This document shows positions 36,497 through 45,880 of a stretch of DNA of 64,000 bases, piece after piece (position 1 is the stretch's first letter; each line of letters begins with the position of its first letter). This DNA comes from Saururus chinensis (lineage: Eukaryota; Streptophyta; Magnoliopsida; Piperales; Saururaceae). The notes beneath the pieces are model-generated. The model was not told where the DNA came from and made no database searches. It worked only from the letters and a program-made list of their open reading frames with translations. The position numbers were made by a program, and so were the translations under genes. The DNA lies in assembly GCA_035235625.1 (NCBI GenBank), contig CP141149.1, positions 27,149,753-27,213,752 of the forward strand, written 5' to 3'.

Positions 36497-38756
36497 AGAG
36501 AGGGGGGAGAGAGAGGAAGACAGAGAGAGTGAGGAGAGAGAGAAGAGATAGAGAGGGGAGAGAGAGAGGAAGCAGAGAGGTGGGAGAGAGAGAGAGAGGA
36601 AGGAGAGAGGAGGGAGAGAGGAGAGAGGGGAGAGAGAATTAAAATTATTATTATTATTATTTTAAAATTTAAAAAAATAAAAAAATTCTTATTAGCAACA
36701 CAAATAAGTATTAGTCACAGGTTAGTAGCGACGCATACTTATATGCATCGCTAATAGGAATTTTTTTATTTTAAAAATAAATAAATTAAACGAGATAGAG
36801 AGAGAGTGAGGAGGGAGGAGAAAGAGAAGAGGAAAGATGAGAGAGAGAAGGGAAAAAGGGAGAAACAATGTTGAAGGAAAAATATGAATTTTCAAAAAGC
36901 ACTTCTTTTGCTCAAACCCAAAAACCTGAGCCACAAAATTCAAATAAATTCGTAACAAAACAAGCAAAGTAAATAGTTTACCAAGATGACTTAAACATCT
37001 TTTGAGCGAGACTTATTGTTACTCACACATTTCTCAGGACCATGACTTAAGTTCCTCCTGTTGTCCCCTCATACAGGGTAGAGAGAGAAAGAGGGTAGGA
37101 AAAAATAATTATAAATTATTTTTAAATATTTTAAAAATAATAAAAATTATTTTTTAAATATTTTAAACAATAATAAAAATTATTTTTAAATATTTTAAAA
37201 AATAATAAATATATATAAATGATGCATAACTGTATGTATCGCTACTACCCTAGTATAGTTGCTACACATACTAATATACGTTGCTACTACAATTTTTTTT
37301 TTTAAAATTAAATAAAAAATAGAAAAGGGAGAGAGATAGAGGAGAGAAGAGAGGGAAGAGAGAGATAGAGGGGAGAGAGGAAGAGAGAGAGATGAGTGAG
37401 AAAAGATGAGAGAGAAGAGAGAGTGAGGAGCGGAGAGGGGGAGAGAGGAGAGGAGAGAAAAGAGAAAGAGGAGAGGAGAGAGAGGGGGAGAGGGAAGAGG
37501 AGAGGAAAGAGGGGAGAGATAGGAAGAAAGAGGGGAGAGAGAGAAGAGATAGAAAGAGGGAAGGAAAAAAATTTTAATTATAAATTATTTTTAAAATTTT
37601 TAAAAATAAAAAATGTATAGTAGCTACTACCTTATGTAGTAGTGACGCATCTTGTTATGCGTTGCCACGACAATTTTAAAAAAAAAAACTTAAATAAAAG
37701 AGAGGGAGAGAGGAAGAGAGAGGGGAGAGAGAGGAGAAAGAGAGACAGAGGAGAAAGAGAGAGAGAGGAGAGGAGAGGAGAGAGAGAGGGGGAGAGAGAG
37801 GAGGGGGATAGAGAGGCTAGAGAAGGGATGAGGAGAGAGAGAAATAGGGGAGAGAGAGGGGAGAGAGAGTGGATGAGGGGAAAGAGAAGTTAGAGAGAGA
37901 AAGAGGTAGATAGAGAGGATGAGGAGAGAGAGAGAAAGAGTAGAGAGAGGGGTGAGAGAGAAAGAACATCGAGAGAGGAGAGAGAGAGACTATAGTGACG
38001 CATACTTTGTGCGTCGCTAATAACTAGTGTATTAGTGACGAATATATTATGTGTTGCTAATACATATATTTTTTTAAACCCGTGTGGACGAAAAATTTTA
38101 ACCTCACGGTTATTTTTGCCCACGCGGTTATTTACCCCCCTCGCCGTCCCTTTCCCCTTGCCCCTTTCCCCCGCTACTCTCCCCTCCGGCTCCGCTATCC
38201 TCCTTTAGCCATTGCCGTCCTCTGCCAGCCGTCACCATCCTCCGCTAGCTGCCTCCCGGTCCCCCACGTCCATCCCCTCCTTGCCCTCCCTCTCTATTTA
38301 CAAAGAGGAGATAGAGAGGAGAGAGAGGAAAGAGAAAAGAGGAGATGTGAGAGAGATGAGAGGAGAGAGAGTAGAGGGAGAGAGAGAAAGAGGGGAGGGA
38401 AAAATTTAAATTATAAATTATTTTTAAAATTTTTAAAAAATAAAAAATATATAGTAGCGACGCATATTGTTGTGCGTCACTACTACAATTTTTTTTTAAT
38501 AAAGATTAAATAAAAGAGAGGGAAAGAGGGGAGAGAGAGGAGAAAGAGAGAGAGGAGAGAGGAGAGGAGAGAGAGGAGAGGAGAGAGAGGGGAGAGAGAG
38601 GAGAGGAGAGGAGATAGAAAGGAGAGAGAAAGAGGAAGAGAGAGGATGAGGAGAGAGAGAAAAGAGAGAAAGAGTGGGGAGAGGGTAGAGAGAGAAAGAG
38701 GGGAGAGAGGGGAGAGAGTGAGAAGAGAGAAAGAGAGGGTAGAGAGATAGAGAACC
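36497..38756 (+). repeat. Modular GA-tract array in the CACTA interior
   Basis: Purine tracts of about 100-300 bp (36497-36638, 36786-36870, 37321-37563, 37694-37990, 38303-38402, 38514-38756) alternate with an AT-rich linker. The linker contains attataaattatttttaaa and a tagcgacgcat...gcgtcgctac palindrome. All GA is on the plus strand. A larger module starting aaacccgtg, followed by attttaacc and a C-rich segment, occurs at about 38073 and again at 38871, so a ~800-bp segment is itself duplicated. A non-repetitive stretch at 36880-37075 is of unknown origin. Confidence 0.85.
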
Positions 38757-39786
38757 ATACATTATGCACCGCTAATAAATAATATATTAGTGACACATAA
38801 ATTATGTGTCACTAATAACTAGTGTATTAGCGACACATATATTATGTGTCGCTAATGCATGTTTTTTTAAAACCCGTGCGGGCATGAAATTTTAACCACA
38901 CACGCACAAAATTTTAACCTCATGGGCAATTTTTGCCTACGCAGTTATTTAATTTCCCCTGCCACCCGGGGGTAGGACGGGGGGCTCCCCCTCCACAACC
39001 CCCCACCCCCGGTCCCCCTCCCCCACCTGCACCCCCCTCCCCTCTCTATTTATAGAGAGGGGAAGAGGGGGGGCGGGGGGGGGTGTGAATTCCGGTACCT
39101 CGCTAGAATCTGGCCACCTCCCTCTTCCCCACTGGGCCCGCCACTGGCGGGCTTTTTTTAATAAAAAAGATAGGTTTTTAGCGACGCATATCATTATGTG
39201 TCACTAATAATATATTTTTAATTTTTTTTATAGTAGCAACACTTATCAAGTGTCGCTAATAACTTTTCATTAGCGATGCATATCATTATGTGTCGCTAAT
39301 AAAATATTTTTTATTTTTTTAAAAATTATTGAACATTACCAATGCATAATTTAGTGTCGTTTATAAGATATATTAGCGACACTTATAATGATGCGCCACT
39401 CATAAGCTTTATTTTTTACATATTATTAAATTATTAGCGATGCATAATTACACATTGCTACCAACCAATTATTAGCGACATATAGAACTATGCGTCGCTA
39501 ATGATTTAATATTACAACGCTTGATTATGTGTTGCTAAAGCAAAATCATTAGCAATGTATAAATATATGTCTCTAATGTTAGACTTTTAGCGACACTTTA
39601 AGTTAAGCATCACTAATGCTCAATAGCGACTATAGTTTTATCGACGCATGTGGTGACGCTTTTTATGCATAACTAATAACTATAAGCGACGCTTACAATA
39701 CTATTAGCGATGCGCGTTGCTAATAGTTAGTTTTGTTGTAGTGCCTCTTCTCATTTCAGGTTGTTCTCTCCTTTCGAGCTCGGAAG

Positions 39787-40848
39787 TAGGGGTGTAAGCA
39801 GGCCTGGCCCTTACGGGCAGGGGTAGGCCCAGGCTTAGCCCAAGAGAAAATAATAACTTCCAAGGCCCGGCCTAGGCCCGTAGCTAATGCTAAAATTTTG
39901 GCCCAGCCTGAAATTTAGATGGGCTTTTGGGCCTAATACCTATTTCAATCGGTACCACCTTCCATGGGTGGACACACATGAAGTGCACACAAATGAAACC
40001 TTGAATTTGTCTTCAAGTTCAAACAAAAAATACTTTTTTTTTACTTTGCCATGAAATTGAACTCAACATGTAAAATCGAAACAACAAGAATAGAGAAACA
40101 AAATAAGAATGTTTGGAGCAAAAAAATTGGAGTTCTAAATTCTAATAAGAATTTATAAGCAAAAAACAAAATGGATTTTGAATAATAATAGACACTAGTA
40201 ATGGGTAAGTAAAAATCGAATTACTTTGGTGACAAAGGTGCTGTTGGGACAAAGGAACTCTGAGGAGAGCTTGACTGAGTAGTGTACAAGGGCGGCTTGG
40301 CCGGTTGCCTCCTGGGCCTAGTGGCCACTGACGTTGGGGGAGATATCATGGAGGACCACATCAAAGGCAGAGCACCCGAGCTGGGACATGAGACGCTTGA
40401 TGGAGGTGCGCCAGTTGGGGGTCATGATGTCTTGGGCGATGGAGAGGGTGCCATGGATGGGGCGGATAGGGATGAGGTCGATGCCGAGGAGGAAGGAGCT
40501 GATGAGTACGTGGGCTACGGTGACTTGGAACCAAGGAGGAGGAGGTTCAGTTCATAGTGGGGGAGTGCGGTAGGGAGATTTGATTCTTCCTAGGGTTTTA
40601 GAGAAGACAAATTATTTAGAATATTGAAGGTCGAGTTGCCAAACGCAACACATATGGTAGTTGTCGATGAACATTACAGGCCAGGCCAGGCTTGCAAATT
40701 TTTCGTCTAGGCTAAAGCCCGGCCCTAAATTTAATGGCTTTTGAAATTTTAGGCCCAACCTGGCCCGTAGTTTATATTTTAAAGCCCAAGCCCGTAAATT
40801 TACGGGCCGGTCTAGGCTTATGGGCTAGCTTGAATTCTTGCAGCTCTA
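39787..40848. mobile_element. Non-autonomous hAT element with captured gene fragment
   Basis: A 1062-bp element. Left end taggggtgtaagca, right end (inverse) tagagctgcaagaa. It is flanked by a perfect 8-bp target duplication, ctcggaag, at 39779-39786 and 40849-40856. GGCCCGG-type motifs lie near both ends, as in the element at 13868. It encodes no transposase. Instead it carries an SPB1/FtsJ-like coding fragment on its minus strand (40216-40533). It landed inside an older LTR-like sequence. Confidence 0.93.
40216..40533 (-). pseudogene. Captured fragment of an SPB1/FtsJ-type rRNA methyltransferase gene
   Basis: Read on the minus strand this gives WFQVTVAHVLISS, FLLGIDLIPIRPIHGTLSIA, QDIMTPNWRTSIKRLMSQLG, CSAFDVVLHDISPNV, then a stop, then AQEATGQAALVHYSVKLSSE and STFVTKV. 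It aligns with the central AdoMet-binding part of plant SPB1-like FtsJ methyltransferases (GVDL.PI.PI.G, AFDVVLHDGSPNVGG.WAQEAT, GTFVTKVFR), which 2'-O-methylate pre-rRNA in the nucleolus. The stop (TAG, 40318-40320) replaces the conserved W of the WAQEAT motif. About 106 codons survive, without intron, start or end. The fragment lies wholly within a hAT element, so it is a transduplicated, dead copy. A plus-strand frame at 40282-40573 is its shadow. Confidence 0.88.
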
Positions 40849-41795
40849 CTCGGAAGCAGAGAGTAAAATCTTACCTTACTATAGAATATTATTTTATTAA
40901 AGGCTTGGAGGCAGTGAGCAAAACCTCTCCTTACCTTGAAACTTTCTCTTTTCAAGACCCTGAGGTGGTAGGCAAAGTCTCCTTTTACCTTATAACTCTC
41001 TTTCATTGAGGCTCGGAGGTGAGGAGTAGAACATCCCATTACCCTGTGACTTTTCCCTCTCTAGGATGATTATCTCTCGAAATTGACCCTCCCACATCAT
41101 AAAGCACCCTCAATTTAGATATGTTTATTTTCTAATCTAGATAAAACACATTTGAAATGACTCTTAAATAGAGAAATTAAGGTTTGGAGATAAGTAAATC
41201 TCTCTAAAAAAGAATTAGGTATGGAAATCCAAGAAATGCTTACCCCTTTTTATAGGGGAAGACTCCCAATCTATGTGCAACATGTGGAACACATTGGCGC
41301 ACATGTGCACCATGGCCCAAGTGCCACATTGGTCAAGGTGATGTGCTTCATTCAACACACTTGCATCAATGTGCACTAACCCCACTGTTGCCAGCGGCTG
41401 ACACAATAAAACTAATTATTTTTTTTAGCAATTCTAATTTTAAAATTTCAAAGTTCAAATGGCTGTAACTTTTTATTATAAATTTGGAATCACAATAGAC
41501 TCGTATCAATAGCCCTATGAAATAAAACCTCACATGCTGGATCTCATATTTTTAAGGTAGGGTTTACCTATGATACATTTATCGAGGTTGTATTCTATGA
41601 TACTGATGTTTATTTTATGAGTTTGTGTGCTTGATATGCTCATACCTTAGAACCTTATCAAAGATTTAAAACTTTATTACAAGAATAGGGCTAAAAATAG
41701 TTAAATTCTATTATAACTATTACTAGGCCCCAAAACTTGTTATGCACACAATATTTATATTTTAAATGTTTTTTATAAAATTGTGGGTTGTTATA
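40849..41795 (-). mobile_element. Diverged LTR-like sequence, truncated by later insertions
   Basis: On the minus strand it begins near 41795 with ATAACAACCCAC, a degraded form of the TGTAACGACCC start. It continues with a block resembling the AATGTGCAATATAGG..ACCCAC segment of LTRs A-C (around 41550-41580). A minus-strand TATA box (CCTATAAAAAGG) lies at 41244-41258. The far end is lost or displaced: the hAT element (39787) and the CACTA element (34010) both appear to have inserted into it, since its 55-bp repeat motif reappears between and beyond them. Confidence 0.5.
40857..41060 (+). repeat. ~55-bp tandem repeat in LTR-like sequence
   Basis: About four diverged units of the pattern gctcggaggcagtgagcaaa, then cctctccttacctt, then aactttctcttttca. 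Units start near 40849, 40899, 40957 and 41009. Matching pieces lie at 33985-34009 and 39747-39786, on the outer sides of the CACTA and hAT insertions. Confidence 0.75.
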
Positions 41796-42505
41796 CCTGC
41801 ACTTACAATGCTTCTCAATGATATTTTTTTTATAATTTTACCTTTATTATATATGTTTGTATTCATGCATGTTTTACACCTAAGCTTTTGATAATCTTTC
41901 TCAAATGACTCTTCACCAAACTGGTCATGGATATAAATGACATGCTCTAGGACGTGAAATCCTTCAACACTATTATCTTCACCAACCTATGACTTAATAT
42001 AACTATATATATATATAACTATAGTACTTTTAATTATATGTATGCATAATTTGTGGATAGTATGATCATAAAAATGATTATTATAACTATAATATGAGAT
42101 AAAGACATTTGTTTAATGCTTGCTTTATTTTAATATTTTATTTTATTTTTTCTTATCAATCTATATATTACACGCATAATGCATGGACATTTTTCCTAAT
42201 AATTATAAAACCATTATGACTTTGTGATGTGTCATCCATTACATAAGACCCAATTTTTGTAAGCCCTTTACTAGATTGCCATTGTAATAATCTCTAGCCA
42301 CATGCATGTTGTGGGTTATGATTTACAAGGAATTCTTATGTAAGAATACCGAGATGGGGCATGCTGCTTGTAACAAGGGACAAGAGAATTTCTAAAGAAC
42401 TTTATTTTTTTGTTTGACAAATTTTAAGTCCTCTTAATTTGGAAGTTGTAGATTCTTCAAACCTTGCAACAAACTACGTAATATCTATGAGTTTATAATT
42501 ATGTA

Positions 42506-42604
42506 CTCAATTCGTCCCATGTTAATAATTATATATTTTTAAAATAAAATAATTTTAATATAGTAAAAAAAATAAATGAAGTTGCTAACGTGGGACAAGG
42601 GAAG
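42506..42604. mobile_element. Degenerate Stowaway MITE
   Basis: A 99-bp element with left end ctcaattcgtcccatgttaa and right end gctaacgtgggacaagggaag as imperfect inverted copies. TA is on both sides (42504-42505, 42605-42606). The A/T-rich centre is degraded. Confidence 0.8.
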
Positions 42605-42896
42605 TACATACAAAGTACTTTCTATGTAACTTAATCAAATTGAACACTATGAGCCTGCATTCTAATTTGTAGGGTCACATTGAGGCATTGTTTGACGTTT
42701 TTTTTTTGTCCGAGAGATTTGGTAAAACTCAACCCAAGCTGGACTTTTTATATTATTATACTAAATTATCTTAACTTTATGTTAAACCTTGATTACGTAT
42801 CCCATTAGGACTGTCCAATAGCACTGGATGTATTGCTTCTCAACAAACTGACGTTCACATGGGCCTTAACCACATAAGTTGCATACCACATACGAT

Positions 42897-44132
42897 TAGG
42901 GCCAGGAAAATCTTACCCGACCCGTTTATCCAACCCGCCTAACCCTGCACCTGACCTGACCCTATTATAGGTAAGGTTAAGGTCAGGGTTTAAGCTCTTG
43001 ACCTGTTTTGAATTTAGAGTCAGGTTGAACCCGATCGCACAACCCGACTAACTCGACTTTTACCAGACTACAAGCCCTATTGCTCTTAGATTTTATTTTA
43101 CTTTTGTGAGATTATTATGGTGTTGATTTATTGGACTTATTTATACTATTGTTATGGTGTTTGTTTAGTACATTTTATGTTAAACCAGAGGTGCTTAAAC
43201 ACAAATTTGGGCATGAATAAGATGTTTAGAGCATAGGTGTGATCACATATATTTTGCTTTGTGATAGACATACATTTTGGGATAACAGATAATTGTATCT
43301 TCAAGGTGTGGTTAATTTCTATATAGTTTAATTTATTTTATATTATTCTTTTGGGTGTGGTGATTGTAATGAAAATATATCATATTTTGTTGTATTCATT
43401 ATTCATCATCTCTCATTGGATAGGACATGTCATATACTAGACTCAACTATGTGTAAAAGGCATGATAGTCATAATAGGGAGCAGGTTAGGAACATTCAAC
43501 CAGAGAGGCAGATAAAAAAGCTCAACGAGGGACAATTTTCATATGATGAAAATTGTAAACAAGTGTCACTGGCTGCTGAGGAAGGTAGGGCTAGGAGTAG
43601 CTATAGAGAAGTAGTTACAAGAATTTTAGAATTAAGACAAACTAATTCACATGATCCTCTCCAGCCATCAAGGAAATAATGTTTAATTTGTTTTGCATTT
43701 CTATGCTAGTTATCAAAAGCCAAGTGAGTTGATCTCGAGTAAACAAACATTGAAGGTCTATTTTATTATCCCTCTTTTAGAATGTAAGAAAGACAACACT
43801 ATACCTCTAAGGTCTTCATTGATGACTACTACAAATACATGTCATCCACAAATCAGCCAAAGAACCAACCAGTACAAATTAATGTTATAATGTATTTAAG
43901 TTTCTTTTGTATTTGGCCTTTGCAAAGAGAATGTATAAAATATGAGTCTAATAAAAAAATAGGAAAAAAAGGGTTACCTGCATACCCGACCCGACCTGAC
44001 TCAAGTAGGGTTAGGGTTTGAATTTTTGACCCGATTTAAAAATAGGGTTAGGTCATAACCCGACCCGATTTTAGTACGGGTCAAGGCCAACCCGACTTGA
44101 TTTGACCCGACCCGACCCAATTCCTGGCCCTA
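42897..44132. mobile_element. Non-autonomous hAT element
   Basis: A 1236-bp element. Inverted ends are tagggccaggaa (left) and ttcctggcccta (right), 12 of 12 matching. The flanking octamers catacgat and tatatgat match at 6 of 8, which fits an aged 8-bp target duplication. Subterminal sequence is rich in acccgacccgaccc-type motifs. It holds an unidentified 87-codon plus-strand frame at 43416-43679 that is not a transposase. Confidence 0.85.
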
Positions 44133-44264
44133 TATATGATGACTTCACCTGCATATTCTAAATCAAGGTTCATGGTTTGTCTGGGCTTCAAACACATTTT
44201 CCGCCTAATTTCATACGCCGTCTCGGTACTATGTCGTGCTAGGATCAGTGTCTGTTCTCAGGGT

Positions 44265-44672
44265 TAGGGATGTTACCGGGTTAAGTTTGAGTCGAGTTTT
44301 GCTAAATCCGAACCCGATACTATTTAAAAAATAGTAAATTCGAATCCGACCCGAATAGTTATTCGGGTTGTATCTAGAAACCCAAACCCAACTCAAATAG
44401 CTATTCGGGTTAAATTTGGAAACCCAAACCCGACCCATTAGGGTCGGGTTGGGTTAGGTTTTATTAAAATATAAAGAAAAATATAAAAAATTTATATTTA
44501 TAACCTTATTCAGGTAGGGTTTTGCCAAACCTGAACCAAATACTATTTAATAAATAGTAAACCCAAATCCTACCTTAATAACTATTCAATCGGGTTGAAT
44601 TCAAAAACCTAAACTTGACCCATTAGGGACGGGTCGGGTTTTACCATATATCTGACCTGAGTGACGTCCCTA
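44265..44672. mobile_element. Small hAT-like element
   Basis: A 408-bp element. Ends are tagggatgttac (left) and, inverted, tagggacgtcac (right). Subterminal cccgaccc/gggtcgggt motifs match those of the neighbouring hAT element. The putative target duplications (ctcagggt and cttggagt) agree at only 5 of 8 positions, so the insertion is old or one end is slightly misplaced. Confidence 0.65.
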
Positions 44673-45366
44673 CTTGGAGTAGTATAAGCGCGTAGCAATA
44701 ATGATATGGAAAATCACTAGTTCTTGACTTCTTGTGGAAGAGAATTAACTATAAAACATGTAAAATGGTAAATAATATGGAAAATTCATATACAAAATGA
44801 TCATGCATTGATAATTCTTTTCATAACAACTTAAATTATTTAGGATCTGATTCAGCCACTGATTATTTACTTATAGGTCGTGAGATATATCCAGGGTATG
44901 CTTCTCACAATATGTGAAAAGAATTTTTAATATTTCCTACTCACCATGAGCCTATATGTAAAGAATGCCTGAGGGCCTTATATCCATGAGATCGGCGACA
45001 CATACATTAAGCGACACACACATTACTATATATTAACTTCAATAAAAAAAACTAACATGCACTAATATGTATGTTATCGATTTTAAAAATAAACGGACCT
45101 CAAGTGTTTCTTAGGCTGGAATATAGGGTGTATGAAAAACTATATATTCCTAACATGTTACGGTGCGTTAGTCTTATTTACATAAAAAGATACTTAAGCT
45201 ATGAGGATTATCTAACATATTGGGCGGTAGGTCATGATTTCTAACTTGGTAGAGCATATTTATTTTGGAGAAATCTACCAAGCGCAGCTTCAACGTTGGG
45301 TAAAAAGCTGAACCCTTGGCAAGGCCACAAATCACTATCCGAAGCTACAACGTTGGGTGGCTATCC

Positions 45367-45475
45367 ACTTTTATCTTACATTTTTCTTTTCCTTAGTTAC
45401 GTAAACTTAATAGATGCTTGTACGTGTGAAAAAGTGTTAACTGAACTTTTATCTTACATTTTTCTTTTCCTTAGT
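45367..45475 (+). repeat. 31-bp direct repeat, 78 bp apart
   Basis: Identical 31-bp copies beginning acttttatcttacatttttc lie at 45367-45397 and 45445-45475. There is no TE end at either, so this is a local duplication. Confidence 0.85.
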
Positions 45476-45807
45476 ATTAGCCATCCGATCTCGATCTAAA
45501 GGTACGCCTTAATAGCCGCTTACCCACCTCCTAAATAATGTCGCAGTTAAAACGTGCATGAACTTAAGTTGGGGCTCTCATACGAAAAATACTAAGAACG
45601 GTTATCTAACACGTCATTATTATGGAGATATGCTCGAGATTTTCTTTTTTCTTTTTAACGATTCTAGCCGGGTGGCATTTTTTTGTTTTATCATTTCATA
45701 TTGCAAAGAAAAGAGACTTAGAGGAAAGGCACATACAGATGATATCATTTTATTTTTTATTGAAATTAAGATTATAATATTATTTTTTAAGTACCCAATC
45801 ACTTAGG

Positions 45808-45880
45808 TTAACAAAATGGAACGATTAATATAAAACAAATTTTTTTATTAAATAGAGCTATTAATTTGGGATGGAGGGAG
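45808..45880. mobile_element. Stowaway MITE remnant
   Basis: The right end ttaatttgggatggagggag followed by TA is a typical Stowaway terminus. The left arm (aaaatggaacgattaatat) is only partly complementary, so the left end is degraded. Confidence 0.6.

Larger units (their letters stand above)
34010..39743. mobile_element. Non-autonomous CACTA (En/Spm) element, interrupted by solo LTR C
   Basis: Left end CACCACAAAAAAATG, right end (inverse) CACTACAACAAAAC, flanked by the 3-bp duplication cct at 34007-34009 and 39744-39746. Both traits are typical of CACTA elements. Subterminal regions at about 34025-34330 and 38755-39730 are packed with direct and inverted copies of tagcgacgc / gcgtcgcta, often as palindromes around a short spacer. 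This is the kind of array bound by CACTA TnpA-type proteins. The interior holds purine-rich tracts separated by AT-rich and gcgacgc modules, and C-rich segments at 38130-38290 and 38955-39060. No transposase frame is present. Removing LTR C leaves about 3.9 kb. Confidence 0.9.

Noticed and set aside
38483..38796. Serine/leucine-rich minus-strand frames
   Set aside because: Translations of a GA/CT simple-sequence tract in the CACTA element. The same applies at 34480-34770 and 37396-37893.
40282..40573. Acidic plus-strand frames of 79-91 codons
   Set aside because: Antisense shadows of the captured SPB1-like fragment on the minus strand.
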